Source: Thermoproteota archaeon
GTDB lineage: Archaea; Thermoproteota; Methanomethylicia; Methanomethylicales; Methanomethylicaceae
Assembly: GCA_020832905.1 (NCBI GenBank)
Contig: JAJHRG010000003.1
Coordinates: 95,302 to 159,301 of the forward strand
Length of the DNA stretch: 64,000 nt
Reading direction: 5' to 3'
The notes below the pieces were generated by a model that was not told the origin of the DNA, made no database searches, and was given only the letters and a program-made list of their open reading frames with translations. Numbering within the stretch: position 1 is the stretch's first letter; every line of letters begins with the position of its first letter. Below, piece after piece: positions 8,933 to 17,880 of this stretch. Position numbers and translations under genes: made by a program.

Positions 8933-10096
8933 TTACTTATTTAACAATTTCATAAATTTTTCTATTCTATCAAATGCTTTTTCAAGATTTTCTATTGATG
9001 TAGCATAGCTTATTCTTATATGATTTTTTCCATATGTACCAAAAGCAGAACCAGGTACAACTGCTACTTTTGCTTCTTTTAAAATTCTTTCAGAAAATAT
9101 ATTATCATCAATAAATATTTTTGGAAATATATAAAATGCTCCTTTTGGTTTATATGATATAAATCCATTAATTTCATTTAATCTTTTTAAAACATAATCT
9201 CTTCTTTTTTTATACTCATTTTTCATATATTCAATATATTGATTACTTCTACTATCTCTTAATGCCATAGCAGCTGCATATTGAGCAAAAGAATTAGCAC
9301 ATGTTGCAAGATACATTTGAAATTTTACCATTTTTGATATAGTATTAGAATCTGCAACTACATATCCTATTCTCCATCCAGTCATAGCATATGATTTAGA
9401 AAAGCTAAATACACTTATTACAAAATCTAAATTTTTATCTAAAGAAGCTATACTTATATGTTCACCATCATAAATTAATTTCTCATAAACTTCATCACTT
9501 ATTATTTTTATTTTATATTCATTTGCTATATCAAATATTTCTTCAATTTCTTTTCTTCCATATACTGAACCTGTAGGATTATTAGGAGTATTTATGATAA
9601 TACATTTTGTTTTTTTAGTAATTAATTTTTTAATATCATCTGGAATTATTTTAAATTCATTTTCTATTGATGTTTTAACTTCAATTACTTTTCCTCCTAC
9701 TAATTTTGTTGCTGCAGCATGAGTTACAAAATAAGGTGATGGAATTATTACTTCATCACCAGGATTTATAAATGTAGATAATGCTAAGAAAAAAGCTTGA
9801 TTTCCTCCTATAGTTATCATTATATTACTATCAGGATCTGCATTAATATTATTCTCTTTTTTTAATTTTTCACTAATTGCATCTCTTAAAATTTTTAATC
9901 CAATATTTGGAGTATAATGTGTATATCCTTTATTTAATGCTTCAATTGCATATTCTTTTATATGATTTGGAGTATCAAAATCTGGTTCTCCAATTCCTAA
10001 TGAAATAATATCTTTTTCTTTACTTGCAATTTCAAATAGTTTTCTAATTCCAGATTCTTCTATTTCATCAAGTACTTTTGCTATGGAAAATTCCAT
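8933..10096 (-). CDS. Class I PLP-dependent aminotransferase
   Basis: This is a 387-residue fold-type I aminotransferase of the aspartate aminotransferase family. The PLP lysine lies in SFSKSYAMTGWRIGY; NNPTGSVYG, SDEVYEKLIYDG and the terminal HIRISYATS region complete the signature. It transfers amino groups between amino acids and 2-oxo acids; specificity (aspartate, aromatic or branched chain) cannot be read. A second, distinct paralogue is at 30630-31766. Confidence 0.9.
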   Translation of the reverse strand: MEFSIAKVLDEIEESGIRKLFEIASKEKDIISLGIGEPDFDTPNHIKEYAIEALNKGYTHYTPNIGLKILRDAISEKLKKENNINADPDSNIMITIGGNQAFFLALSTFINPGDEVIIPSPYFVTHAAATKLVGGKVIEVKTSIENEFKIIPDDIKKLITKKTKCIIINTPNNPTGSVYGRKEIEEIFDIANEYKIKIISDEVYEKLIYDGEHISIASLDKNLDFVISVFSFSKSYAMTGWRIGYVVADSNTISKMVKFQMYLATCANSFAQYAAAMALRDSRSNQYIEYMKNEYKKRRDYVLKRLNEINGFISYKPKGAFYIFPKIFIDDNIFSERILKEAKVAVVPGSAFGTYGKNHIRISYATSIENLEKAFDRIEKFMKLLNK

Positions 10097-10158
10097 AATA
10101 TTTAAATTAAAAATGAAAAGCTTTAACTTTTACTTTGAATATTATTATCTTGGTAATT

Positions 10159-11373
10159 ATGATAAGAATAGGAATAATTGGAAAGACAAATACTGGAAAA
10201 ACAACACTATTTAATGCTATTACTATGTTAAATGCTGAAGTTTCTACATATCCATTTACTACAAAAACTCCAAATATTGGAATAGGTTATGTAAGAACTC
10301 CATGTGTATGTAGAGAATTAGGAGTAAAAGATAATCCAAGAAATTCTCAATGTATAGATGGATGGAGATATATTCCAATAGAAGTAATAGATCTTCCAGG
10401 ATTAATAAAAGGAGCATGGGCTGGTGCAGGACTTGGAAATCAATTTTTAAGTGTAGCAGCACAATCAGATGCTTTACTTCATGTTGTTGATGCATCTGGA
10501 AGTATAAATGAAAAAGGAGAAATATGTGAACCAGGTTCAGGATCTCCTCTTGCAGATTATTTTGATATAGAAGATGAAATAATACGATGGTATATGAAAA
10601 ATATAGTAGAAAATTCAGAAAAAATAAAGAAGTTAATAAAAGGAAAAGGATTAAGTTTAGTAGATGCATTATTTGAAATACTTGCTGGAATAAAAGTAAA
10701 AAAATGGCATATAGAAGAAGCATTAAAAAAAGCAAATTTAAATGAAGTACCATTTGAAGATTGGGATGATGAAGATTTAAAGAATTTTGCTTCTCATATA
10801 AGATATATTTCAAAGCCAACACTTATTATTGCAAATAAAATGGATATTCCCATAGCAGAAAAGAATTTTAAAGGACTTCAAGAAGCTCTTGGTGAAAAAT
10901 TTGTTATTCCATGTTCAGCTGAAGTAGAATTAATGCTAAGAAGAGCAGCAAGAATGGGAGCAATAGAATATTTACCAGGAGAAGAAGGATTTAAAATAAA
11001 AGATGAAAGTAAACTTACACCAAGACAAAAATGGGCAATAAATTATGTACAATCTAGAATTTTTGATAGATGGCTTAGAACTGGTGTTGACCAAGCTCTC
11101 TTTATTACAGTATTTAAATTATTAAAAATGAATGTTATTTATCCAGTAGAAGATGCAAAAAGACTTTCAGATTCAAAAGGAAATGTTTTACCAGATGCTA
11201 TTTTAATGCCTCAAGGATCTACACCATTAGATTTAGCAAGAGAAATACATTCAGAACTTGCTGAAGGATTTTTATATGCTATAGATGCAATTACTGGAAT
11301 GAGATTACCGAAAGATTATCAACTTCATGATAGAGATGTAATAAGCATAGTATCAACTAGAAAAAGAAAATAA
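10159..11373 (+). CDS. OBG/YchF-type translation-associated GTPase
   Basis: The N-terminal G domain carries G1 (GIIGKTNTGKTTLF), switch/G3 (DLPGLIKGAWAGAGLG) and G4 (ANKMD). An archaeal helical insertion follows, and a C-terminal TGS domain ends near HDRDVISIV. This matches the archaeal COG0012 branch of the YchF/OBG family, which binds ribosomes. The ATG at 10159 gives a family-like N-terminus (MIRIGIIGKTN). A TTG at 10135 would add eight hydrophobic residues and is less likely. Confidence 0.88.
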   Translation: MIRIGIIGKTNTGKTTLFNAITMLNAEVSTYPFTTKTPNIGIGYVRTPCVCRELGVKDNPRNSQCIDGWRYIPIEVIDLPGLIKGAWAGAGLGNQFLSVAAQSDALLHVVDASGSINEKGEICEPGSGSPLADYFDIEDEIIRWYMKNIVENSEKIKKLIKGKGLSLVDALFEILAGIKVKKWHIEEALKKANLNEVPFEDWDDEDLKNFASHIRYISKPTLIIANKMDIPIAEKNFKGLQEALGEKFVIPCSAEVELMLRRAARMGAIEYLPGEEGFKIKDESKLTPRQKWAINYVQSRIFDRWLRTGVDQALFITVFKLLKMNVIYPVEDAKRLSDSKGNVLPDAILMPQGSTPLDLAREIHSELAEGFLYAIDAITGMRLPKDYQLHDRDVISIVSTRKRK

Positions 11374-11385
11374 AGGAAGATAAAA

Positions 11386-11910
11386 ATGGAAGAATTAATA
11401 AAAAGTGAATTAGTTTATTCTGGAAAATTAATAAAAGTAAGATTAGATGAAGTAAAACTTCCAAATGGAAAAATATCAAAAAGAGAAATTGTTGTACATA
11501 GAGGAGCAGTTGCTATTTTAGCATTAGATAATGATAATAATATTATTCTTATAAGACAATATAGACATGCAGCAGGAAAATTTATGTGGGAAATACCTGC
11601 AGGAACATTAGAAGAAGGAGAAGATCCATTAGAATGTGCAAAAAGAGAATTATTAGAAGAAACTGGATATATTGCTAATAAAATTGAAAAATTAATACAA
11701 TTTTATGTTGCTGTAGGTTATTGTACAGAAATAATTCATTTATTTATTGCTAGAGAATTAAAAAAATTATCACAAAAAACTGAAGAAGATGAATTTATAA
11801 GTGTTCACTTAATTCCAATTGATAGAGCATTAGAAATGATAAAAAATAATGAAATAGAAGATGCAAAAACTATAATTGGAATATTGATGATGAAAAATGT
11901 CCTTAGATAA
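11386..11910 (+). CDS. Nudix hydrolase, ADP-ribose pyrophosphatase type
   Basis: The Nudix box is complete: GTLEEGEDPLECAKRELLEE plus TGY, with the metal-binding RE..EE core. Upstream IILIRQYRHAAGKFMWEIPAG is typical of ADP-ribose pyrophosphatases (NudF type), which split ADP-ribose into AMP and ribose 5-phosphate. The 174-residue length fits. It starts 12 bases after the YchF-type gene and overlaps hjc by 14 bases, so the three probably form one transcript. Confidence 0.9.
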   Translation: MEELIKSELVYSGKLIKVRLDEVKLPNGKISKREIVVHRGAVAILALDNDNNIILIRQYRHAAGKFMWEIPAGTLEEGEDPLECAKRELLEETGYIANKIEKLIQFYVAVGYCTEIIHLFIARELKKLSQKTEEDEFISVHLIPIDRALEMIKNNEIEDAKTIIGILMMKNVLR

Positions 11911-12376
11911 AATAAAATTAGCAAGAATTAGAAAAAATAGAGGACAAGGATTTGAAAGAGAAATTGTAAAAAGATATAGAGAAGCAGGATGGTGGGCTTA
12001 TAGAGTAGGAGGATATAGTGCTTATTTACCAGATGTAATTGCTACAAATGATGAAAAAGGAGAATTTCATGTTATAGAAGCAAAAGCAGGAACAAAAGAT
12101 TATTTATATATTGAATGGGATCAAATAGAAAGAGATATAGAATTATTAAATGGTTTTAAACGATATCCTATAAGAAGAATAATATTAGCTTTTAAATTTT
12201 TAGCAAAAAAATCTAAAAAGCCAGGAGTTTATGAAAGAAGAGAATTAAGAGAATATTTTAAAGAATTACCTCAAGAGCTATGGGATAAACTTAGAGGAAA
12301 AACAATTTCATGTAATTATGAAAAAGGTTGTCCAGAATTACCAGATTTTAATCCTCCTTTTAAAGTAAAGAAATAA
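11897..12376 (+). CDS. hjc: Archaeal Holliday junction resolvase Hjc
   Basis: This is a PD-(D/E)xK endonuclease that cuts four-way DNA junctions in recombination and fork repair. Catalytic residues are visible: Glu20 in GFEREIV, Asp46 in LPDVIA, and Glu61-x-Lys63 in VIEAKAG. Arg39-like and Ser41 positions in RVGGYSAY are also conserved in Hjc. A C-terminal extension of about 40 residues with two cysteines (CNYEKGC) exceeds the ~120-140 residue Hjc core. Start overlaps the Nudix gene. Confidence 0.88.
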   Translation: MSLDKIKLARIRKNRGQGFEREIVKRYREAGWWAYRVGGYSAYLPDVIATNDEKGEFHVIEAKAGTKDYLYIEWDQIERDIELLNGFKRYPIRRIILAFKFLAKKSKKPGVYERRELREYFKELPQELWDKLRGKTISCNYEKGCPELPDFNPPFKVKK

Positions 12377-12502
12377 TTATTGATCTAATACCATTCCTTC
12401 ACAATTATGTACTTCAGGTTGTATATGAGCTAAGCAAAAATATTTTCCACAATAAGGACATCTAATAGCATTACATTCTTTAAAGCATAAATCACATTCC
12501 AT
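12377..12502 (-). CDS. 41-residue AN1-like zinc finger protein
   Basis: Reading leftward from ATG 12502 gives a 41-residue protein whose residues are dominated by metal ligands: CDLCFKEC, CPYCGKYFC, AHIQPEVHNC. The spacing C-x2-C, C-x2-C, C, H, H-x-C matches the AN1 zinc finger, which binds two zinc ions. It ends exactly where hjc ends on the other strand. A TATA-like stretch (atttatataaaat on the coding strand) lies about 30 bases upstream. Archaeal AN1 minis are often next to housekeeping genes; function is unknown. Confidence 0.85.
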   Translation of the reverse strand: MECDLCFKECNAIRCPYCGKYFCLAHIQPEVHNCEGMVLDQ

Positions 12503-12699
12503 ATTTTTTTAAATTATTATAATTTTATATAAATACTTTTGTCTATAATTTTATATTAATTTCTATTCAAAATCTCTTAGAAGTAATTGAAAAATAAGTT
12601 GAACATGTTATAAAGATAGACGCATTTATATCTACTGCAAAGAAAATAGGAAGAGTATATTATTATTTTTTATTCTTTTAAAATTTAAGCTAAATTATA

Positions 12700-12710
12700 A
12701 ATTATATAAG
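12700..12710 (+). promoter_or_regulatory. Likely TATA box of the ABC exporter operon
   Basis: AATTATATAAG is centred about 36 bases before ATG 12742, consistent with an archaeal TATA box and a short leader. The preceding 12503-12699 is AT-rich; I see no gene there, only the divergent AN1 promoter region. Confidence 0.5.
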
Positions 12711-12741
12711 TAGTCTTGTACCATTATAAGATAGAAATAAA

Positions 12742-13737
12742 ATGAATATAATTATCAAGACAAAAAGCTTAACCAAGCAATATGGACATATTTTAGCTGT
12801 TGATCATATAGATTTAGAAGTATTTGAAGGTGAAATTTTTGGATTATTAGGTCCTAATGGAGCTGGTAAAACAACAACAATACGTATGCTTACTGGACAA
12901 ATAAAACCAACATTTGGTGAGGCTTGGATTGCTGGCTATGATATTATTCATGAATCTATAAAAGCAAAGGAATCTATAGGAGTTGTACCAGAAGTTTCTA
13001 ATGTATATGATGAAATGAGTGCATGGGAAAATCTTATTTTTGCAGCTGAATTATATGATGTACCTAGAAGTGAAAGAAGTAAAAGAGCAATTGAACTTCT
13101 TAAATTCTTTGGACTTTATGAAAGAAAAGAAGATAAAGTAGCTAATTTTTCAAAAGGTATGAAAAGACGTTTAACAATAGCAACTGCTTTAATTCATAAG
13201 CCTAAAGTAATTTTTCTAGATGAGCCTACTACTGGTCTTGATGTTCAGAGTTCAAGAATGATTCGTATTCTTTTAAAGCAACTTAATAAAACTGGTGTAA
13301 CAATTTTTCTTACAACACATTATATTGAAGAAGCAGATCAACTTTGTCATCGTATTGCTATAATTAATAAAGGAAAAATAATTGCTTTAGGTAGTCCAGA
13401 AGAGCTTAAAACAAAAGCTGAAGAAGAACATATAATAGAAATATCCTTTAGTATATCTAAAGATGTAGAAGAATATGAAGATATAGAAAATCAATTAAAA
13501 AATTTAAATTATGTAAATAGTATTTCAAGAATTGGAGATAAATTTAGACTTTATGTTGAAAATACTTCTGAAGCTATTCCAATAATTATTGATTTTTGTA
13601 GAAAGAATAATCTTAAAATAATTTCTATTAATACCTTAAAACCAAGTCTAGAAGATGCTTTTGTCAAAATTACAGGTTTAAGTCCAGAAATTATGAAAAT
13701 TGAAAAAGAAACTAAAAAGAGGGTTAGTCTTGGCTAA
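12742..13737 (+). CDS. ABC-2 exporter ATP-binding protein (DrrA/NatA-like)
   Basis: A full ABC ATPase: Walker A GPNGAGKTTT, Q-loop, signature NFSKGMKRRL (a variant of LSGGQ), Walker B VIFLDEPTTGLD and switch His in TTHYIEEAD. The C-terminal ~90 residues form the small regulatory domain found in drug- and sodium-export ATPases. It powers the membrane protein encoded next. It uses some CGT arginine codons, which are rare in the flanking genes. Confidence 0.92.
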   Translation: MNIIIKTKSLTKQYGHILAVDHIDLEVFEGEIFGLLGPNGAGKTTTIRMLTGQIKPTFGEAWIAGYDIIHESIKAKESIGVVPEVSNVYDEMSAWENLIFAAELYDVPRSERSKRAIELLKFFGLYERKEDKVANFSKGMKRRLTIATALIHKPKVIFLDEPTTGLDVQSSRMIRILLKQLNKTGVTIFLTTHYIEEADQLCHRIAIINKGKIIALGSPEELKTKAEEEHIIEISFSISKDVEEYEDIENQLKNLNYVNSISRIGDKFRLYVENTSEAIPIIIDFCRKNNLKIISINTLKPSLEDAFVKITGLSPEIMKIEKETKKRVSLG

Positions 13738-14473
13738 AACATGGATAAAAAGTCTAATTAAAGCATTTTATATAGCAAAAAAAGATGCTAAGGTTTATTA
13801 CTTTAAAGCACCAAATTTTACCTATGGATTATTAATGCCATTTGCATTATTTATTGCATTTTCACTTTCTGGACAAATAAATCCCTTACTAATTATCCCT
13901 GGATTAATATCTCTTGTAATTTTATTTGGAACAACATCAATTGAAGCAGTAGCAGTAGTTCTTGAAAAGCAAACTGGTACTATTGAAAGATTACTTATAG
14001 CACCTATTTCATTTTTTACAATAGTTCTTGGAAAAGCTTTAGCAGGTTTATTCTTTGGATTAATTCTTTCAATTATAATTCTTATTCCATCAGCTATTAT
14101 TTCTGGAATATCTATAGCAAATCCCTTATTAGTCCTTATAGCAATTATAATTTCTTCATTAACTTTTTCAACACTTGGAGTTTTAGTTTCTGCTTATGCA
14201 AAATGGGTTCCTGAAGCTCAAATGCTTTCTAATTTTTTAAGATTTCCAATGGCATTTATTTGTGGAGTATTTTTACCAATAGAAAACATGCCAATTCAAC
14301 TTGTAATTATAGCTCGTTTCTTACCTCTTACTTATTCTGTTGAAGCATTAAGAATTTCAGTAGGTAATTCAATATCAATATTTACTTATCTAATAGATAT
14401 TGTAGCTTTAATTTTATTTTCCTTTATATTTTTAATTATTGGATCAAAAATACTTCAAAAAAGACTTGAATAA
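13730..14473 (+). CDS. ABC-2 type exporter membrane protein
   Basis: About 248 residues with six predicted membrane segments. Between segments 2 and 3 comes the family sequence VVLEKQTGTIERLLIAPIS, typical of DrrB/NodJ-like permeases. It pairs with the preceding ATPase; substrate unknown (drug, lipid or ion). A TTG at 13730 preceded by GAGGG is the best start (eight-base overlap with the ATPase gene). A TTG at 13700 would add ten residues. Confidence 0.88.
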   Translation: MAKTWIKSLIKAFYIAKKDAKVYYFKAPNFTYGLLMPFALFIAFSLSGQINPLLIIPGLISLVILFGTTSIEAVAVVLEKQTGTIERLLIAPISFFTIVLGKALAGLFFGLILSIIILIPSAIISGISIANPLLVLIAIIISSLTFSTLGVLVSAYAKWVPEAQMLSNFLRFPMAFICGVFLPIENMPIQLVIIARFLPLTYSVEALRISVGNSISIFTYLIDIVALILFSFIFLIIGSKILQKRLE

Positions 14474-14573
14474 TTGCTTATAAATTTTAATAATTTCCAT
14501 ATTATTTTTTTAAATTTTACTAAAAGTTTAAAAGAGAAATAAATATTGGAACTTACAGAAAAGAGGGCAAAAT

Positions 14574-16001
14574 ATGGAAAGAGTACCTTCAGGTATTTAT
14601 GGATTAGATGAAGTAATTGAAGGTGGTTTTCCTAAGGGAAGTCTAATTATAGTTGCTGGAAATCCTGGTACTGGTAAAACAGTTTTTTCAGCACAATTTA
14701 TTTATCGTGGAGCTCTTGATTATAATGAAAAAGGTATTTATGTTACTTTTGTAGAAGGAAGAAATGATCTTATTAATTATCTTCGTAGATTTGATATGGA
14801 TTTTGAAGATCTTGAAAAGAAAGGAATGATTAAAATTCTTGATATGCTAACTGTAAAAGAAGAATCTATTTCAGATGTAATAAATATGATTATAGGCGAG
14901 GTTTTATCTTTTAATGCTAAGCGACTTGTAATAGATTCTTTTTCAGTTTTAGCTCAAGCATTTAAGGAAAAAATTGAAGCAAGAATAATTCTTCATTCAA
15001 TATTAGGAAAAATTGTTAAATCAACTAATTGTACAACAATTTTAATAATAGAAATACCATATGGTCAAGAAAGTATGGGATTAGGAATAGAAGAATTCAT
15101 AGCTGATGGAATTTTCCTACTCAAAAGGGGAAAAAATAGAGTGATTCGTGAACTTGAAATATTAAAACTAAGAGGTACAAGAATTCATCAAACAAAATAT
15201 TACTTTACATTAGAAGGAGGTTTTCATATATTACCTACTTTTAAGATAATAAAATCTAATAATACTAATAAATGGAGTCCTATTCCAGATTCTGAGACTC
15301 ATTTTTCAACAGGAAATGAAGATCTTGATAAAGTATTAGATGGAGGATTTGAAAGAGGATCATATGTAATACTTGAAGCAGATTTAAATGTACCTATTGA
15401 AGCAATTCGTCTTTTTGAATTACCTCTTATATTAAACTTTTTATCACAAAAGAGAGGTGTAGCTATTTTACCTGAAGGAGGATCTAGTGCTAGTGAAATT
15501 GTAAAAATGCTAGAACCATTTATTGGACTAGATATTATAAAGAAATATTTGAGAATTTATGAAGATATAAAACCATCAGTAGAACAATTTGCACCTTATA
15601 TTGCATTAATGAGAGGAGGAGCAGCAAATCTTGAAAGAGATGCTGCTGCATGGGCTCAAGTTCAAATAAATTTAAGAGAATTTACTAAGCAACCTATTTT
15701 AATAGTTGTTGGTTATGATACATATGAAAGTAAATATGCAGAAGTTCCTGAAAGACTTTTTAGTGAATTAGGAACACAAGTTGCAGAATGTAAAGCACAA
15801 GGAAATTTAACATTTGCTATTGCAAAACCTGGATTACGCATAACTCAAAGAGTATTAAATATGGTTGATAAGCACTTAAGATTAATAGAGAAAAATGGTT
15901 ATGTTTTCTTCTATGGTGTTAAGCCAAGAACTGGATTATATCATGTTAGTTGTCATCCAGTTAAAGGATGGCCATGCTTAAAATTAACACCAATAGTTTA
16001 A
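14574..16001 (+). CDS. Two-domain KaiC/RadA-like ATPase with inactive second domain
   Basis: The first RecA-like domain (1-230) has a complete Walker A, GNPGTGKT at 29-36, and a Walker B region RLVIDSFSVL, as in archaeal KaiC-like signalling ATPases. A second repeat begins near 243 (STGNEDLDKVLDGGFERGS), but where a P-loop is expected it reads EADLNVPIEA, so it should not bind ATP. Related proteins act in chemotaxis-like or transcriptional control in archaea. GAGGG precedes the ATG. It is followed convergently by a flavin-type protein. Confidence 0.8.
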   Translation: MERVPSGIYGLDEVIEGGFPKGSLIIVAGNPGTGKTVFSAQFIYRGALDYNEKGIYVTFVEGRNDLINYLRRFDMDFEDLEKKGMIKILDMLTVKEESISDVINMIIGEVLSFNAKRLVIDSFSVLAQAFKEKIEARIILHSILGKIVKSTNCTTILIIEIPYGQESMGLGIEEFIADGIFLLKRGKNRVIRELEILKLRGTRIHQTKYYFTLEGGFHILPTFKIIKSNNTNKWSPIPDSETHFSTGNEDLDKVLDGGFERGSYVILEADLNVPIEAIRLFELPLILNFLSQKRGVAILPEGGSSASEIVKMLEPFIGLDIIKKYLRIYEDIKPSVEQFAPYIALMRGGAANLERDAAAWAQVQINLREFTKQPILIVVGYDTYESKYAEVPERLFSELGTQVAECKAQGNLTFAIAKPGLRITQRVLNMVDKHLRLIEKNGYVFFYGVKPRTGLYHVSCHPVKGWPCLKLTPIV

Positions 16002-16003
16002 AA

Positions 16004-16414
16004 TTATACTATTCTTTTTCCAGCATCAGGACTAGCACTTTGATTCCAAACTTCTTTTGGTTCAAGAATCCAAATACCTTTTGCTAAAAGACCAATTCTT
16101 TTGAGTTCAGCATTTATTTTATCTAACATTTCACCATAAGTCTGATAATCCTTTATTTCTGCTATTATTTCATATGAATTTCTTTCTTTTGTAATAAGAA
16201 TAGAAACAGACTCTCCTTTCTTCTTCATATTTTCAAGATTATTATGTGTTTTTTTCATTAGTATTGTTCCAAATACAATCATATCAGGCTTTGGTGCCAT
16301 CATACTACCTACACAAATCATGTGAATTCTTCCTTCTGGTGTTTTAGTTCCAAGAACTTTAATTGATTTTGGATCATTAATAATTTTAATTATTTCTTCT
16401 GGTAATAAAACCAT
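16004..16414 (-). CDS. FMN-binding split-barrel (pyridoxamine oxidase-like) protein
   Basis: The 136-residue protein has the order of a PNPOx-like split barrel: a helical start (LLPEEIIKIINDP), strands with GTKTPEGRIHMICVGSMM and FGTILMKKTHNNLE, then SVSILITKERNSYEIIAEI. Family members bind FMN or F420, or heme-related ligands. No catalytic assignment is possible. It lies alone, convergent with the KaiC-like gene (two-base gap). Confidence 0.75.
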   Translation of the reverse strand: MVLLPEEIIKIINDPKSIKVLGTKTPEGRIHMICVGSMMAPKPDMIVFGTILMKKTHNNLENMKKKGESVSILITKERNSYEIIAEIKDYQTYGEMLDKINAELKRIGLLAKGIWILEPKEVWNQSASPDAGKRIV

Positions 16415-16503
16415 AGTAAATTACAAATTATTGTCTCTTTTTATTAATAAATTTTCTACAAAAATTATTTAAATTTATTAATAATATAACAAAATGATTT
16501 AAA

Positions 16504-17880
16504 ATGAATGAAATTAATGCTTTATTTCATCCTCATAGTATTGCAATTATAGGTGCTTCTAGTAATCCAAAGAAAATTGGCTATCAAATTTTAAGTAATA
16601 TTATTTCAAGTGGTTATGAAGGTAAAATATATCCAGTTAATCCTGAAGCAAAGGAAATTCTTGGCATTAAAGCATATCCATCTATTAAAGAAATAAATGA
16701 TGATATAGATTTAGCTATTATTGCTATTCCTGCTCCTTATGTTCCAAGTGTTTTAGAAGAATGTGGAATTAAAAAAGTAAAAGTAGTAATTGTAATAAGC
16801 TCTGGATTTAAGGAAATTGGAAATATTGCCTTAGAAAATGAATTATTATCTATAGCAAAAAAGTATGGAATGAGAATACTTGGTCCAAATGTATTTGGAA
16901 TATATTGTGCTTCTTCTAAATTAAATGCAACATTTGGTCCTAAATTAGTTTATCCTGGAAAAATTGCTCTTATAACTCAAAGTGGAGCACTTGGAATTGC
17001 TCTTATGGGATGGACAAATATGAATAAAATAGGTTTATCAGCAGTAGTAAGCATAGGAAATAGATTAGATATTGATGAATCTGATATTCTTGATTATCTT
17101 TCATTAGATAATGAAACTAAGGTAATAATAATATATATGGAAGGAGTAAAAGATGGAAGAAAGCTAATGAAATCTCTTTATAATATAAATAAACCTGTTA
17201 TTATTATAAAGTCTGGAAGAAGTAAAATAGGATCAATTGCAGCTTCTTCTCATACAGGTTCTTTAGTAGGTAGTGATATTGTATATACTACAGCATTTAA
17301 GCAATGTGGAGCTTTAAGAGCTTATGATGTATTACAAGCATTTGATTGGGCAAAAGTAATGAGTATGCAACCTCCTCCTATAAATGATGAAGCAATAATA
17401 ATAACTAATGGAGGAGGAATTGGTGTAATGGCTGCTGATGCATGTGAAGAATATGGAGTAAAACTATCTATATTACCAGAAGATCTTCAATATCAATTTA
17501 AAAAAATAATACCTTTCTTTGGAAATGCAAAAAATCCTATAGATTTAACAGGTCAAGCAAATGAAGAAGATTATTATAAAGCATTAGAAATAGCATTAAA
17601 AGATGATAGAATAGGTTCAATAATTTTACTTTACTGTCAAACTGCAATTACTAATCCTTTAAAAATAGCAGAATCAATTATTAATGCATGTAGTGATATT
17701 AATAAAACAATTGTTACATGTTTTATAGGTGATATAGAATGTGAAAATGCTATGAAAAAACTTGAGGAAAATTCTATACCAACATACCCTATACCAGAAA
17801 GAGCAGTTTCTTCATTAGCAGCATATTATAAATGGTTAAAATATAAAAAAAGAAAAATTAATCCCACCATTTCTTTTTAA
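16504..17880 (+). CDS. ADP-forming acyl-CoA synthetase, alpha-type subunit
   Basis: This is the CoA-binding plus ligase-CoA architecture of archaeal NDP-forming acetyl-CoA synthetase alpha subunits, 458 residues. The phosphorylated active-site histidine is His250 in ASSHTGSLVG; the N-terminal Rossmann CoA-binding domain starts HSIAIIGASSNP. The enzyme makes acid plus ATP from acyl-CoA, ADP and phosphate during peptide or sugar fermentation. The ATP-grasp beta subunit is not adjacent and must be encoded elsewhere. It overlaps the convergent downstream gene by 23 bases. Confidence 0.88.
   Translation: MNEINALFHPHSIAIIGASSNPKKIGYQILSNIISSGYEGKIYPVNPEAKEILGIKAYPSIKEINDDIDLAIIAIPAPYVPSVLEECGIKKVKVVIVISSGFKEIGNIALENELLSIAKKYGMRILGPNVFGIYCASSKLNATFGPKLVYPGKIALITQSGALGIALMGWTNMNKIGLSAVVSIGNRLDIDESDILDYLSLDNETKVIIIYMEGVKDGRKLMKSLYNINKPVIIIKSGRSKIGSIAASSHTGSLVGSDIVYTTAFKQCGALRAYDVLQAFDWAKVMSMQPPPINDEAIIITNGGGIGVMAADACEEYGVKLSILPEDLQYQFKKIIPFFGNAKNPIDLTGQANEEDYYKALEIALKDDRIGSIILLYCQTAITNPLKIAESIINACSDINKTIVTCFIGDIECENAMKKLEENSIPTYPIPERAVSSLAAYYKWLKYKKRKINPTISF

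Noticed and set aside
12620..12690. Short open stretch encoding IDAFISTAKKIGRVYYYF before the ABC operon
   Set aside because: No start codon with a ribosome binding site and no family match; probably chance in AT-rich DNA.
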